DNA from: Mycobacterium rhizamassiliense
GTDB lineage: Bacteria; Actinomycetota; Actinomycetes; Mycobacteriales; Mycobacteriaceae
Assembly (NCBI RefSeq): GCF_900157375.1
Contig: NZ_LT721901.1
Location: 1,261,605-1,325,604, forward strand
Direction: 5' to 3'
Length of the DNA stretch: 64,000 nucleotides
Made by a program: the position numbers and the translations under genes. Position 1 is the first letter of the stretch, and every line of letters starts with the position of its first letter. Below, in pieces: positions 8,429-16,639 of the stretch. The notes under the pieces are model-generated. The model searched no databases. It was not told the DNA's origin and saw only the letters and a list, made by a program, of their open reading frames with translations.

Positions 8429-9348
8429 CAGGCCGCTTCGATGACCAGGGTGCGGAACCGCTCCAGGGTGTCGAGGGCGTGGGCCATGCTGTCGCCGGGC
8501 AGGTGCACGCTGACCCACGTCACGCCCAGCTTCTCCAGCTTCTCCAGCCCGTGCAGGTAGGCGTCGGCGTTGAAGTCGTCATCGGTGACGCTGCCGCCCT
8601 CGAAGTTGCTGAAGGTGATATCGATGGCCGACCAATCCCGTTTGGCGGCATCGCATCTGCGCCGCAGGTCGTCGATCGCCGCCGACAGTTCCTCGGTGGA
8701 GGTGATGGACGCGGTGCCCGCGGTCTGCGCCAGTTGTGGCGGCGCGGGGAACGGGCACCAGCCGTCGCCGTAGAGGGCCACCCGCTGGCGAGCCGTTGTG
8801 GTGTTGCCGCCGATCCAGATCGGCGGATGCGGGTCGCTGACCGGCCTGGGGTGCGCCGTGATTCCTTTGGCGCTGAAATGCTTTCCCTCGAAAGAGATGT
8901 CGTCGCCGGTCCAGATGGCCCGGATCACCTGCAGCGACTCCTCGAACAGCTCGGCGCGCTCGTCGTAGGTCACCCCCAGCGCCGCGAACTCCCGCTTGAG
9001 GTAGCCCACCCCGACCGCGAGCGTGAATCGGCCGCCCGACAGCAGGTCCAGGGTGGCACCAGACTTGGCCACCACGAACGGGTTTCGATACGGCAACACC
9101 ACGATGTTGGGGATCAGCCGCAGCGTCGACGTCGTGGCCGCCGCGAAACCCAAAGCGACGAAGGGATCCAGCGCGTCGTGACCGCCGGCCTCCAGCCACC
9201 GCTGCGACGGCGCGGGATGATCGGTGAAGCCGAACCCGTGGATACCCGCCGCCTCGGCGGCCGCGGCCACCTTCCCAATAGCCGCCCCGCTCACCAACTC
9301 CGGGTTGTAGGGATGGCTGTGCATCGGGTGGGTGAAAGTGAACTTCAT
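8428..9348 (-). CDS. LLM-class F420-dependent oxidoreductase
   Basis: Luciferase-like TIM-barrel protein, 306 residues, of the F420-dependent group common in mycobacteria. Marks are GFTDHPAPS, the segment LRLIPNIVVLPYRNPFVVAKSGATLD, SGGRFTLAVGVGYLKREFAALG, and HPPIWIGGNT. It probably performs a hydride transfer to or from F420H2 on a pathway intermediate. It lies 4 bp after the thioesterase gene and overlaps the acyl-CoA dehydrogenase by 1 bp, forming a three-gene operon. Confidence 0.87.
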   Translation of the reverse strand: MKFTFTHPMHSHPYNPELVSGAAIGKVAAAAEAAGIHGFGFTDHPAPSQRWLEAGGHDALDPFVALGFAAATTSTLRLIPNIVVLPYRNPFVVAKSGATLDLLSGGRFTLAVGVGYLKREFAALGVTYDERAELFEESLQVIRAIWTGDDISFEGKHFSAKGITAHPRPVSDPHPPIWIGGNTTTARQRVALYGDGWCPFPAPPQLAQTAGTASITSTEELSAAIDDLRRRCDAAKRDWSAIDITFSNFEGGSVTDDDFNADAYLHGLEKLEKLGVTWVSVHLPGDSMAHALDTLERFRTLVIEAA

Positions 9349-9352
9349 GGCG

Positions 9353-10255
9353 TTAGAACCGCGCGCGTGAATCGATCGCCGTGTCGGTGGTGCGCAGCGG
9401 GCGGATCAGCGCCTCCTGCGCGAACGAGCACAGCAGGTCGCCCTCCTCGGCGTGCACGGCGCCGCGCACATACGACATGCCGGCACCGACCTGGGTGCTC
9501 TCGTGGGTGTAGAGCAGCCACCCCGTCCAGTCCACCGGCTCGTGGAAGGCGACCGAGATGCTCATCGGGGCGGTGGACACGGTCAGGTGTGCCTGCGCGG
9601 TGCCGATGCCCTCGTGCGGGCGCATCGTGGTGGAGATCCCCAGGTGCCCGGTGAAGTACGCCAGCAGCGCCTTGGCCAGATCGTCCCGGGTGGGAATCGG
9701 GTCGTAGTGCAACCACGCGTGCAGCTCCGGCGGCCCGACCTCGTCGGGGCTGTTGACGTCGACGACGTCGACCAGGCGCAGTTCGCGCCCGACCATCGGC
9801 ATCGGCGAGTGGTTGGCGTCGGCCGGCGCCGCGACGTCGGGCCGGGGCAGGTGGTGGCGGATGACGTCGTCGGTCGGGACGTCGGCCAGCACCGTGATGC
9901 TCAGGCAGCGCTTGCCGTTCTGGTGCACGGCGACGACGGCGGTGGCCGTCGACCGGCCTTCGGCCACCACGTCGAGGACGAGTTCGATGGGCGGGCCGAC
10001 GATGACGGCGCGGGAGAAAACCGCGTGCGCCGAGCGCACCGACTTGTCCGGGAATCGCTTCGCGACCGCGACGATCGCCTGGGCCAGCACCTGGGTTCCT
10101 TCGACCACCTGCCGCTCGTCGCCGACGGCGATGCCGGTCGCACCGGTGAACTTGTCCTGCCCGTCTTCCTGGACGTCAAACAGGTCCAGCAGGCCTTGCA
10201 CGGTCCACTCGGTCTGCTCAGATTCCGTGGTCAAGTCGCACTCCACCTCTCGCAT
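9353..10255 (-). CDS. TesB-like acyl-CoA thioesterase
   Basis: Double-hotdog acyl-CoA thioesterase II-like protein, 300 residues. The N-terminal hotdog holds FTGATGIAVGDERQVVEGTQVLAQAIVAV and the C-terminal one SISVAFHEPVDWTGWLLYTHESTQVGAGMSYVRGAVHAEEGDLLCSFAQEALIR, typical of TesB. It would release CoA from an acyl-CoA intermediate. The annotated ATG is 10255; a TTG at 10234 has a better purine-rich ribosome site (AGAGGTGGAG) and may be the true start. First gene of the leftward thioesterase-LLM-acyl-CoA dehydrogenase operon, next to motif copy 2. Confidence 0.87.
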   Translation of the reverse strand: MREVECDLTTESEQTEWTVQGLLDLFDVQEDGQDKFTGATGIAVGDERQVVEGTQVLAQAIVAVAKRFPDKSVRSAHAVFSRAVIVGPPIELVLDVVAEGRSTATAVVAVHQNGKRCLSITVLADVPTDDVIRHHLPRPDVAAPADANHSPMPMVGRELRLVDVVDVNSPDEVGPPELHAWLHYDPIPTRDDLAKALLAYFTGHLGISTTMRPHEGIGTAQAHLTVSTAPMSISVAFHEPVDWTGWLLYTHESTQVGAGMSYVRGAVHAEEGDLLCSFAQEALIRPLRTTDTAIDSRARF

Positions 10256-10274
10256 TGGCAGCTTCCGGCTCAGC

Positions 10275-10301
10275 GTGACACTTTGAGTAGGATTTGTAAA
10301 G
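10275..10301. promoter_or_regulatory. Cluster operator motif, copy 2
   Basis: Second copy of gTGACACTT-N9-TTTGTAAAG, exact in both conserved arms. It sits in the 111-bp divergent region, 20 bp from the thioesterase start and 66 bp before the SRPBCC start, so one bound protein could control both directions. Confidence 0.65.
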
Positions 10302-10366
10302 CTTGGCTAACAAGGCGGCGGCCGCCCCGGCGCTAGGCCGATGGAAAGCACAGAGAGGCAACGCAA

Positions 10367-10849
10367 TTGGGCATCGTGACCACCACCTCAGAGACCGCGT
10401 TCACCCAGTCCGCGGAGACGGTGTACGACTTCGTCACCAATCCCGCGAACTGGACCAAGACCTACCCCGGCAGCGCGCACATCGGCAATCTGCCCGCACT
10501 TCCGCTCAAGGTCGGCGATACCTGGGAGGAAGCCGGGCCGGACGGCAACCGGATCTTCAGCTGGCAGCTCGCCACCGCCGTGCGGCCCACGCTGTTCGTG
10601 TTCACCTCGGTGGGCCGGCTGGGCCACGACCGGGACGACCCCCACGGTTTGAAAAGCGGGCTCGAGGGCCGCATCACGGTGACCTACCGGTTCACCCGGC
10701 CGGGCCAGGACATCACGCTGTTCGCCCGGACGATGATGATCGAGGCCTACAAGCACGCCCCGCTGCCCGATCAGCTCTTTCAGCAGGCCAACCCGGCCAG
10801 GATCGACGAGTACCACGCGGCCGTCGCGCGCGAACTCGCAGGAGATTGA
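10367..10849 (+). CDS. SRPBCC (START-like) protein
   Basis: 160-residue SRPBCC/polyketide-cyclase-type ligand-binding protein. The N-terminus TTTSETAFTQSAETVYDFVTNPANW and the segment LPLKVGDTWEEAG followed by beta strands and a long C-terminal helix fit the helix-grip fold with a hydrophobic pocket. The start is a TTG preceded by GAGAGGC. No catalytic residues can be assigned; it may bind a hydrophobic intermediate. Divergent from the thioesterase operon and preceded by motif copy 2. Confidence 0.78.
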   Translation: MGIVTTTSETAFTQSAETVYDFVTNPANWTKTYPGSAHIGNLPALPLKVGDTWEEAGPDGNRIFSWQLATAVRPTLFVFTSVGRLGHDRDDPHGLKSGLEGRITVTYRFTRPGQDITLFARTMMIEAYKHAPLPDQLFQQANPARIDEYHAAVARELAGD

Positions 10850-10867
10850 CACCGGTACCCGCGGTGC

Positions 10868-10894
10868 ATGACACTTTTGCGGTGTTTTGTAAAG
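10868..10894. promoter_or_regulatory. Cluster operator motif, copy 3
   Basis: Third copy, aTGACACTT-N9-TTTGTAAAG, in the 79-bp gap between the SRPBCC and SMP-30 genes, 35 bp before the SMP-30 start. Both arms match copies 1 and 2 exactly while the nine central bases differ, which argues for selection on the arms. Confidence 0.65.
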
Positions 10895-10928
10895 GCGAGG
10901 GCGGAAGATTTGCCAAAGGCGTGGGCGG

Positions 10929-11747
10929 ATGATCCCCGAGCCGCTGGCCAACGGCTTCTGCTTCGGCGAGGGCCCGCGCTGGTTCGAGGGCCTGCTGTGG
11001 TTCTCCGACATGCTGGGCGAGGCCGTGCACACCGCGACCATGGGCGGCTCGCTGACGACATTGCCGCTGCCCGGGCGCGCCCCGTCCGGACTGGGCTTCC
11101 GGCCCGACGGGTCCCTGCTGATCGCCTCGACCGAAGACCGCCAGGTGTTGCGCTATGACGGGGACACCGTGGTGTCCATCGCCGACCTCGCCGGGCTGGC
11201 GCCGGCCAACCTCGGCGACATGGTCATCGACGACCTTGGCCGCGCCTACATCGGGTCGCAGGCCTTCTCGGGCGGGGTGATCATTCGACTCGATCCCGAC
11301 GACAGCGCCACCGTCGTCGCGAGCGATCTCGACTTCCCCAACGGCATGGTCATCACCGACGACCGCAAGACGCTGATCGTCGCCGAGTCGGTCGGCCGCC
11401 GGCTGACCGCGTTCACCATCGACGAAGGCGGCGGGCTGAGCGACCGGCGGGTCTTCGCCGACGGCCTGGACGGGCCGCCGGACGGCATCGCGCTGGACGC
11501 CGACGGCGGGGTGTGGACATCGATGACGCTGGCCCATCAGTTCGAGCGGATCGTCGAGGGCGGCGCCGTCACCGACCGCATCGACATGGGTGAGCGCGTC
11601 GCCATCGCCTGCACGCTCGGCGGCCCCGAACGCCGCACCCTGTTCCTGCTGTCGAGCACCGAGGCCTACCCCGAGCGGCTTGTGGGGACCAAGCTGTCGC
11701 GGCTGGACGCCGTGACGGTGACCAGCCCCGGCGCCGGCCTGCCCTAA
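10929..11747 (+). CDS. SMP-30/gluconolactonase-family lactonase
   Basis: Six-bladed beta-propeller hydrolase of the SMP-30/gluconolactonase/LRE group, 272 residues. Candidate divalent-metal ligands are present in the family positions: Glu in CFGEGPRW, Asn in DFPNGMVI, and Asp in PPDGIALDADGGVW. The family hydrolyses lactones, so it would open a lactone, for example one formed after ring oxygenation. It is followed after 30 bp by a second thioesterase-like gene and then the TetR gene, likely co-transcribed. Substrate unknown. Confidence 0.85.
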   Translation: MIPEPLANGFCFGEGPRWFEGLLWFSDMLGEAVHTATMGGSLTTLPLPGRAPSGLGFRPDGSLLIASTEDRQVLRYDGDTVVSIADLAGLAPANLGDMVIDDLGRAYIGSQAFSGGVIIRLDPDDSATVVASDLDFPNGMVITDDRKTLIVAESVGRRLTAFTIDEGGGLSDRRVFADGLDGPPDGIALDADGGVWTSMTLAHQFERIVEGGAVTDRIDMGERVAIACTLGGPERRTLFLLSSTEAYPERLVGTKLSRLDAVTVTSPGAGLP

Positions 11748-11777
11748 CACCCGATCCAACCGCAGGAATGGAGACGA

Positions 11778-12599
11778 GTGACCGACTCCTATTACGAGCT
11801 CATCGACCCGGCCGACGCGTTGGGCGAGAAGTTCCGGGCGACCGACCTGGCGCGCGGCACGTGGTCGGCCGCCATCCAGCACGGCGGCCCGGTGTCGGCG
11901 CTGCTGGCCCGGGCGCTGGAACGCTGCGAGCAGCGCGAGGACACCCGGCTGTCGCGGGTCGTCATCGACCTGCTGGGCGGTGTCCCGTCCGAGGGTGACC
12001 TGTGGGTCCGCTCCGAGCTGCAGCGCGGCGGCAAGCAGATCGAGCTGGTCAGCGCCGAGCTGCTGGCCCAGGGCCCCGACGGCCAGCCCCGGCCCGTCGC
12101 GCGGGCCAGCGGCTGGCGGCTGCACCAGCAGGACACCCAGGAGGTCGCGCACGCGGCGGCCGAGCTGCCCCGACCGCGGACCGACGCCCGCAACCGCAAC
12201 CTCAAGGCCAGGGAGTGGGACCGCAACTACGTGCACAGCCTGGAGTGGCTGTGGCTGACCGAGCCGCTGAGCCCGGGCGCCGGCGAATCGTGGATCAACC
12301 CGTTGGTGGACCTGGTCAAGGGCGAGACCATGACCCCGCTGGAGCGGCTGTTCGCGGTGGCCGACTGCGCCAACGGCATCGGCAGCAAGCTCGACATCAC
12401 CAAGTGGACGTTTTTGAACACCGATCTGGCGGTACACGTGTTCCGGATCCCGGACGGGGACTGGGTCGGGATTCGTGCCGAAACCAGCTACGGGCCCGAT
12501 GGCATCGGGACCACCATCGGCACGTTGTTCGACGAGCAGGGCGCGGTCGGCGCCATCCAGCAGTCGGTGTTGGTGCGCCGGCGCCCACCGAAAGCCTGA
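11778..12599 (+). CDS. Thioesterase-like (double hotdog) protein
   Basis: 273-residue thioesterase-superfamily protein with N-terminal hotdog (GTWSAAIQHGGPVSALLARALERCE, then SRVVIDLLGGVPSEGDLWVRSELQRGGKQIELVSAELL) and a C-terminal hotdog (DWVGIRAETSYGPDGIGTTIGTLFDEQGAVGAIQQSVLVRRR). It is distant from the TesB-like gene at 9353, giving the cluster two such enzymes. GTG start at 11778. Lies between the lactonase and the TetR regulator on the same strand. Confidence 0.8.
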   Translation: MTDSYYELIDPADALGEKFRATDLARGTWSAAIQHGGPVSALLARALERCEQREDTRLSRVVIDLLGGVPSEGDLWVRSELQRGGKQIELVSAELLAQGPDGQPRPVARASGWRLHQQDTQEVAHAAAELPRPRTDARNRNLKAREWDRNYVHSLEWLWLTEPLSPGAGESWINPLVDLVKGETMTPLERLFAVADCANGIGSKLDITKWTFLNTDLAVHVFRIPDGDWVGIRAETSYGPDGIGTTIGTLFDEQGAVGAIQQSVLVRRRPPKA

Positions 12600-12617
12600 C
12601 GCGGAAGCAGAAGACCA

Positions 12618-12644
12618 TGGCTACTTCGGCAATAGTTCGTAAAG
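12618..12644. promoter_or_regulatory. Cluster operator motif, copy 4 (TetR autoregulation)
   Basis: Diverged copy: the left arm reads GGCTACTT and the right arm TTCGTAAAG, with the same 27-bp length. It ends 9 bp before the TetR ATG at 12653, where an autoregulatory operator is expected. The in-frame ATG at 12617 overlaps the motif and is therefore not favoured as the start. Confidence 0.5.
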
Positions 12645-12652
12645 TCTCAGGT

Positions 12653-13201
12653 ATGAGCCAGCCCGCGGCGTTGAGCCACACCGAGACCGACGCCTCGACG
12701 CCGGAGCGGATCCTCGCGGCCACCGCCGAGGTCCTCGGCCGCAACGGCAAGACCAAACTCAGCCTGTCCGAGGTGGCCACCCAGGCCGGGGTGTCGCGGC
12801 CCACGCTGTACCGGTGGTTCGCGTCCAAGGAGGAGTTGCTCTCGGCGTTCTCCAGCTACGAACGACAGGTCTTCGAAAGCGGCTTGATCAAAGCCACCGC
12901 GGGACTCAAGGGCATCGACAAGCTCGACGCGGTGCTGCGCTTCATCGTCGAGTACCAGCATTCGTATTCGGGTGTGCGCATGGTCGATGTCGAACCCGAG
13001 CACACCATCGCCCAGTTCGCTCACGTCATCCCGCAGATGCGCGACGGCCTGCAGCGGCACCTGCCCGGACCCAACGCCGCGGTCAAGGCCGCGACGGTGA
13101 TCCGAATCGCCATCTCGCACTACATCGTTCGCAGCGACGACGCCGACGAATTCCTGGCGCAGCTGCGCCACGCGGTGGGGATCAGGCCGACGGCCGACTA
13201 G
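12653..13201 (+). CDS. TetR-family regulator of the catabolic cluster
   Basis: 182-residue TetR repressor. The helix-turn-helix is ATQAGVSRPTLYRWFASKEELLSAF (about residues 42-66) after RILAATAEVLGRNGKTKLSLSEV; the C-terminal ligand domain is all-helical. The ATG at 12653 is chosen over 12617 because the operator-like motif lies between them. It is the only regulator inside the cluster and has a motif copy at its own start, so it is the best candidate for binding all four copies. The inducer would be a pathway intermediate, unknown. Its stop shares CTAG with the convergent FAD oxidase stop. Confidence 0.9.
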   Translation: MSQPAALSHTETDASTPERILAATAEVLGRNGKTKLSLSEVATQAGVSRPTLYRWFASKEELLSAFSSYERQVFESGLIKATAGLKGIDKLDAVLRFIVEYQHSYSGVRMVDVEPEHTIAQFAHVIPQMRDGLQRHLPGPNAAVKAATVIRIAISHYIVRSDDADEFLAQLRHAVGIRPTAD

Positions 13202-14541
13202 TCGAACAACACCGCGGCGTTCAGGTAGCCCGTCGGGTCCAACGCCGCCTTGACCGCTCGCATCGCCGCGATATCGCCTGTCTCCCTAGACATTTCGAGG
13301 TAAGGTCGCTTCCGGGTGCCGACGCCATGCTCCGAGCTGACATTGCCGCCACACCGGGCGATGAGGTCCATCATCGGCCCGTACAGCGCCTTCTCCCGGT
13401 CCAGCGGCACCCGCAGCACGTTGAGGTGCAGGTTGCCCTCGCCGATGTGGCCGAACAGCAGCGGCAGCGCATCGTCTACCTGGTCACCGATCAACGCGAC
13501 CGCGTCGCGGACGAATCCGGCGATGGCCGACAGCGGCAGCGACACGTCGAACTTCAGCGGCGGCCCGTACACGCCGAGCACTTCGGCCAGCGACTCGCGA
13601 ACCCGCCACAACCGTTGCTGCGCAGCGGTATCCACGCCCACTGCGGGCTCGCCGCACAGCCGCGCGCCGTCGAGCAGATCGGCCAGCCGCTCGGTCTGAT
13701 CGTGATCGGCGGCCAACTCGATCAACAGCAACCAGTCGCCCTCGACCGGGGCGCCAACGCCCAGGTGCTCGCCGGTCAGCGCGGCCGCCCGGCCGTCGAT
13801 CAATTCCAGCGCGGCGATCCCGTCCACGTCGCGGAATGTCCGGCCCGCCTCGATCAGCGCCTCGAGATCGGCGAAGCCGCACACCGCCGTCACCCGATGC
13901 GACGGGCTGGGGTGTAGCCGCAAGTCCAGTGCGGTAATGACACCCAGGGTGCCTTCGGCGCCGACGAACAGCGCGGGCAGGTCGTATCCGGTGTTGTCGC
14001 TGCGCACCAGGCTGTGCCGGCGCATCAGCGTCCCGTCGGGCAGCGCGACCTGCAGGCCGATGACCTGCTCGCCCATGTTGCCGTAGCGCACGGTGCGCAG
14101 ACCGCCCGCGTTGGTCGAGGCCATGCCGCCGACGGTCGCGGTGTCGCGGGCGGCCAGGTCGACGCCGAACACCAAACCGGCCGAGCTCGCCGCGTGTTGC
14201 ACCGCGGCCAGCGTGGCGCCCGCCCCGGCCTCGACGCGGCGCTCCACGCTATCCACGTCGCCGATGGTGTTGAGCCGCTCGGTGGACAGCAGCACGTCGT
14301 CGTGCTCGGGGACGGTGCCGGCCACCAGCGAGGTGCGGCCGCCCTGCACGGTCACGTTCAGCCGGGCGTCGCGGCAGATCCGCAGCACCTGGGCGACCTG
14401 TTCGGCGTCGCCGGGGCGCACCAGCGCGCTGGCGCGGCCGCGGTATCGGCCGGTGTGGTCGACGCTGCGCCCGGCCAGCACGTCGGGGTCGGTGATGATA
14501 TGGCTGGCTCCGACGACGCTCGCCAGGGTCTCCAGGGGCAT
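13198..14541 (-). CDS. GlcD-like FAD-linked oxidase
   Basis: 447-residue flavoprotein of the PCMH/VAO group: FAD-binding PCMH domain in the N-terminal half (VRPGDAEQVAQVLRICRDARLNV, QGGRTSLVAG, STNAGGLRTVRYGNM, GYDLPALFVGAEGTLGVIT) and FAD-oxidase C-terminal domain ending SSEHGVGTRKRPYL. Relatives oxidise 2-hydroxy acids such as D-lactate, glycolate or D-2-hydroxyglutarate to 2-oxo acids. In this setting it could feed a 2-oxo acid to the aldolase, an inference. Start ATG 14541 at the first plausible Met before the PCMH domain. Divergent from the nitroreductase. Confidence 0.88.
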   Translation of the reverse strand: MPLETLASVVGASHIITDPDVLAGRSVDHTGRYRGRASALVRPGDAEQVAQVLRICRDARLNVTVQGGRTSLVAGTVPEHDDVLLSTERLNTIGDVDSVERRVEAGAGATLAAVQHAASSAGLVFGVDLAARDTATVGGMASTNAGGLRTVRYGNMGEQVIGLQVALPDGTLMRRHSLVRSDNTGYDLPALFVGAEGTLGVITALDLRLHPSPSHRVTAVCGFADLEALIEAGRTFRDVDGIAALELIDGRAAALTGEHLGVGAPVEGDWLLLIELAADHDQTERLADLLDGARLCGEPAVGVDTAAQQRLWRVRESLAEVLGVYGPPLKFDVSLPLSAIAGFVRDAVALIGDQVDDALPLLFGHIGEGNLHLNVLRVPLDREKALYGPMMDLIARCGGNVSSEHGVGTRKRPYLEMSRETGDIAAMRAVKAALDPTGYLNAAVLFD

Positions 14542-14614
14542 GCTCGCGGTTATAGCACCCGCGATACTGATCCAGGCAACTCGGATCGCATCACGCCGGA
14601 CGCGAGGAGCGCGA

Positions 14615-15268
14615 ATGTACGACCTTGACGAGACCATCAGGCAGCGCCACGCGGTCAGGATGTTCCTGCCCGACCGGCCGGTGCCGCGGGCGCTGGTCGA
14701 CGAGGCGCTCGAGCTCGCTATCCGCGCACCGTCGAACTCCAACATCCAGCCCTGGCGCGTGGTATTCGCCTCGGGCGCGGCGCGAGACCGGTTGGTGGCG
14801 GCCCTGCTCAAGGGTGCACACGAGGGGCCGCCGAAGGTGCCCCCGCTGCCGGAGGCGTTCGCTCATTTCCGAAGCGACACAGGCAAAGTCGTATACGGGG
14901 CGATGGGCATCAAGCGCGAGGACACCGAAGGCAGGCGAATCGCGGTGTTGCGCAACTGGGAATTCTTCCGCGCGCCGCTCGCCGGTGTCGTCTGCATGGA
15001 CCGCGAACTCGGGCTGGCCGACGCCGTCGGTGTCGGGATGTTTCTGCAGACCCTGCTGCTGGGGCTGACCGCGCGCGGGCTGGGCACCTGCCCGCAGGTG
15101 TCGATCGCGGGCTACCCCGAGATCCTGCGCGAGCAGCTGAACATCGGCGAGGAGTTCACCATCCTATGCGGCCTGGCGGTCGGCTACACCGATCCCGACT
15201 TCCCGGGGAACCGGGCCCGGGTCGGCCGGGAACCCTTGGCGCACAACGTCCGTTTCGTGGACGAGTAG
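14615..15268 (+). CDS. Nitroreductase-family protein
   Basis: FMN-dependent nitroreductase-like protein of 217 residues. Typical N-terminus TIRQRHAVRMF, the FMN-binding APSNSNIQPWRVVF, a dimer-interface helix with GVGMFLQTLLLGLTARGLGTCPQ, and the C-terminal CGLAVGYTDPDFPGN. Uses NAD(P)H to reduce quinones, nitro groups or conjugated enones. Start ATG preceded by CGAGGAGC. Divergent from the FAD oxidase with a 73-bp gap; probably the right-hand edge of the accessory cluster. Confidence 0.88.
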   Translation: MYDLDETIRQRHAVRMFLPDRPVPRALVDEALELAIRAPSNSNIQPWRVVFASGAARDRLVAALLKGAHEGPPKVPPLPEAFAHFRSDTGKVVYGAMGIKREDTEGRRIAVLRNWEFFRAPLAGVVCMDRELGLADAVGVGMFLQTLLLGLTARGLGTCPQVSIAGYPEILREQLNIGEEFTILCGLAVGYTDPDFPGNRARVGREPLAHNVRFVDE

Positions 15269-15271
15269 CGC

Positions 15272-15872
15272 CTACGCGGCGGCGCGGAAACAGCCTTCGA
15301 AGTGGCCGTTCTCGATTCCGACGGTCTGCATGAACGAGTGCGCGACGACTGGGCCAGCGAATCGAAACCCGTTCTGCCGCAACGACGCCGCAAGATCGAC
15401 CGACTCCGGGCTCGTCATCCGGCCGTCGTCCCAGCTGCGCAGCCGGTGCTGGGTGCGCGGTTGGTGTTGCCATACCAGTTGCCAGAGAGCATTTCGACAA
15501 GAGGTGGGCGTTATGCACGGTCGCCTCGATCTTTCGCCGATTCCGAACGATGGAGGCGTCGCCCATCAGCCGGTCGACGTCGGCGGGCGTCATCGCCGCC
15601 ACCGCCGGCGGATCGAATCCATGGAATGCCGCGCGCAGGTTGTCGCGCTTGTCGAAGACGATCGCCCAGGACAGGCCGTTTTCGAAGTAGGTCAGCACCA
15701 GCGCTTCGAACAGCCTGGCCTCGTCGCGCGTCGGCTTCCCCCACTCGTGATCGTGATAGGCCCGCAGATCGCGGCCCGTCTCGGTGGCCCAACGGCAGCG
15801 CACGATGCCGTCGACACCGGTCACCACCGTGGGCAACTCCGGTGCCATGCCGACACCGGCCATCGCCTTCAT
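15272..15872 (-). pseudogene. tagA: DNA-3-methyladenine glycosylase I, frameshifted
   Basis: TagA-type alkylbase glycosylase split by a +1 frameshift. The first frame gives VRCRWATETG, YHDHEWGKPTRDEARLFEALVL, NGLSWAIVFDKRDNLRAAF and ASIVRNRRKIEATVHNA; homology then continues in another frame as LWQLVWQHQ, RLRSWDDGRMTSPESVDLA, NGFRFAGPVVAHSFMQTVG and GHFEGCFRAAA before a stop at 15272. The zinc ligands (Cys of RCRW, His of YHDH, His of VVAHS, Cys of EGCF) are all encoded but never in one frame. The extra base lies at about 15486-15492. The 601-bp span is one base over a multiple of three. It may be a true pseudogene or a sequencing error. Confidence 0.85.
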
Positions 15873-15881
15873 CGGACGAGC

Positions 15882-16622
15882 CTAGAACTCCTTGTGATTC
15901 ACGTCGGTGATCAGGCCGCCGTCCATGACGAACTCGCTGCCGGTGGAGTAGGACGACTCGTCGCTGGCCAGGAAGAGCACGAACGTCGCGACCTCCCGCA
16001 CCTCGCCCGGACGCCCGAGCGGGATCGTCACCATGTCCTCGGGCAGGTGGGCGGTCATCGGGGTGCGGATGAAGCCGGGGTGGATCGAATTCACCCGGAT
16101 GTTCAACGGCGCCAACTCCAGCGCCGCCGATTTCGCCAGGCCCCGTACGCCCCATTTGGACGCGACGTACGGATGCACCATCGGCGCGCCACGCAGTCCC
16201 TCGATGGACGACACGTTGATGATCGAGCCGCCCCCGGCGGCGGTCATGGGCTCGACGGCCGCCCGCATGCCCAGGAAGGTGCCGGTCAGATTGACGTCGA
16301 TCACCTTCTGCCACTTGTCCAGCTTGAAGTCCTTCAGCGGGCCCAGCGCGACCGTGCCGGCGTTGTTGACCAACACGTTCAGCTTGCCGAATTCGCCGAT
16401 CGCGGTGGCGACGGCGGCGTCCCACTGGTCGGGCTGGGTGACGTCGAGGTGGACATAACGCGCGGAGTCGCCGAGCTCGTCGGCCAGCGCCTTGCCCTGG
16501 TCGTCCAGGATGTCGCCGATCACGACCTTGGCGCCCTCCTCGACCAGCAGGCGCGCGTCTTCGGCCCCCATCCCGCCGGCGGCACCACTGATGAGCGCAA
16601 CTTTTCCGTCAACCCGACCCAC
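15882..16622 (-). CDS. SDR oxidoreductase, FabG3/hydroxysteroid dehydrogenase-like
   Basis: 246-residue classical short-chain dehydrogenase. ISGAAGGMGAEDARLLVEEGAKVVIGDI is the Rossmann N-terminus, LVNNAG the structural motif, INVSSIEG the catalytic Ser and YVASKWG the Tyr/Lys; NSIHPGFIRTPM follows. It resembles Rv2002 (FabG3, 20-beta/3-alpha hydroxysteroid dehydrogenase). A GTG start at 16622 is preceded by AAAGGAGA at good distance. It lies 17 bp downstream of the DHDPR-like gene and is probably co-transcribed with it. The substrate, possibly a sterol or other hydrophobic alcohol, is inference. Confidence 0.88.
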   Translation of the reverse strand: MGRVDGKVALISGAAGGMGAEDARLLVEEGAKVVIGDILDDQGKALADELGDSARYVHLDVTQPDQWDAAVATAIGEFGKLNVLVNNAGTVALGPLKDFKLDKWQKVIDVNLTGTFLGMRAAVEPMTAAGGGSIINVSSIEGLRGAPMVHPYVASKWGVRGLAKSAALELAPLNIRVNSIHPGFIRTPMTAHLPEDMVTIPLGRPGEVREVATFVLFLASDESSYSTGSEFVMDGGLITDVNHKEF

Positions 16623-16639
16623 GGAGGGTCTCCTTTCGT

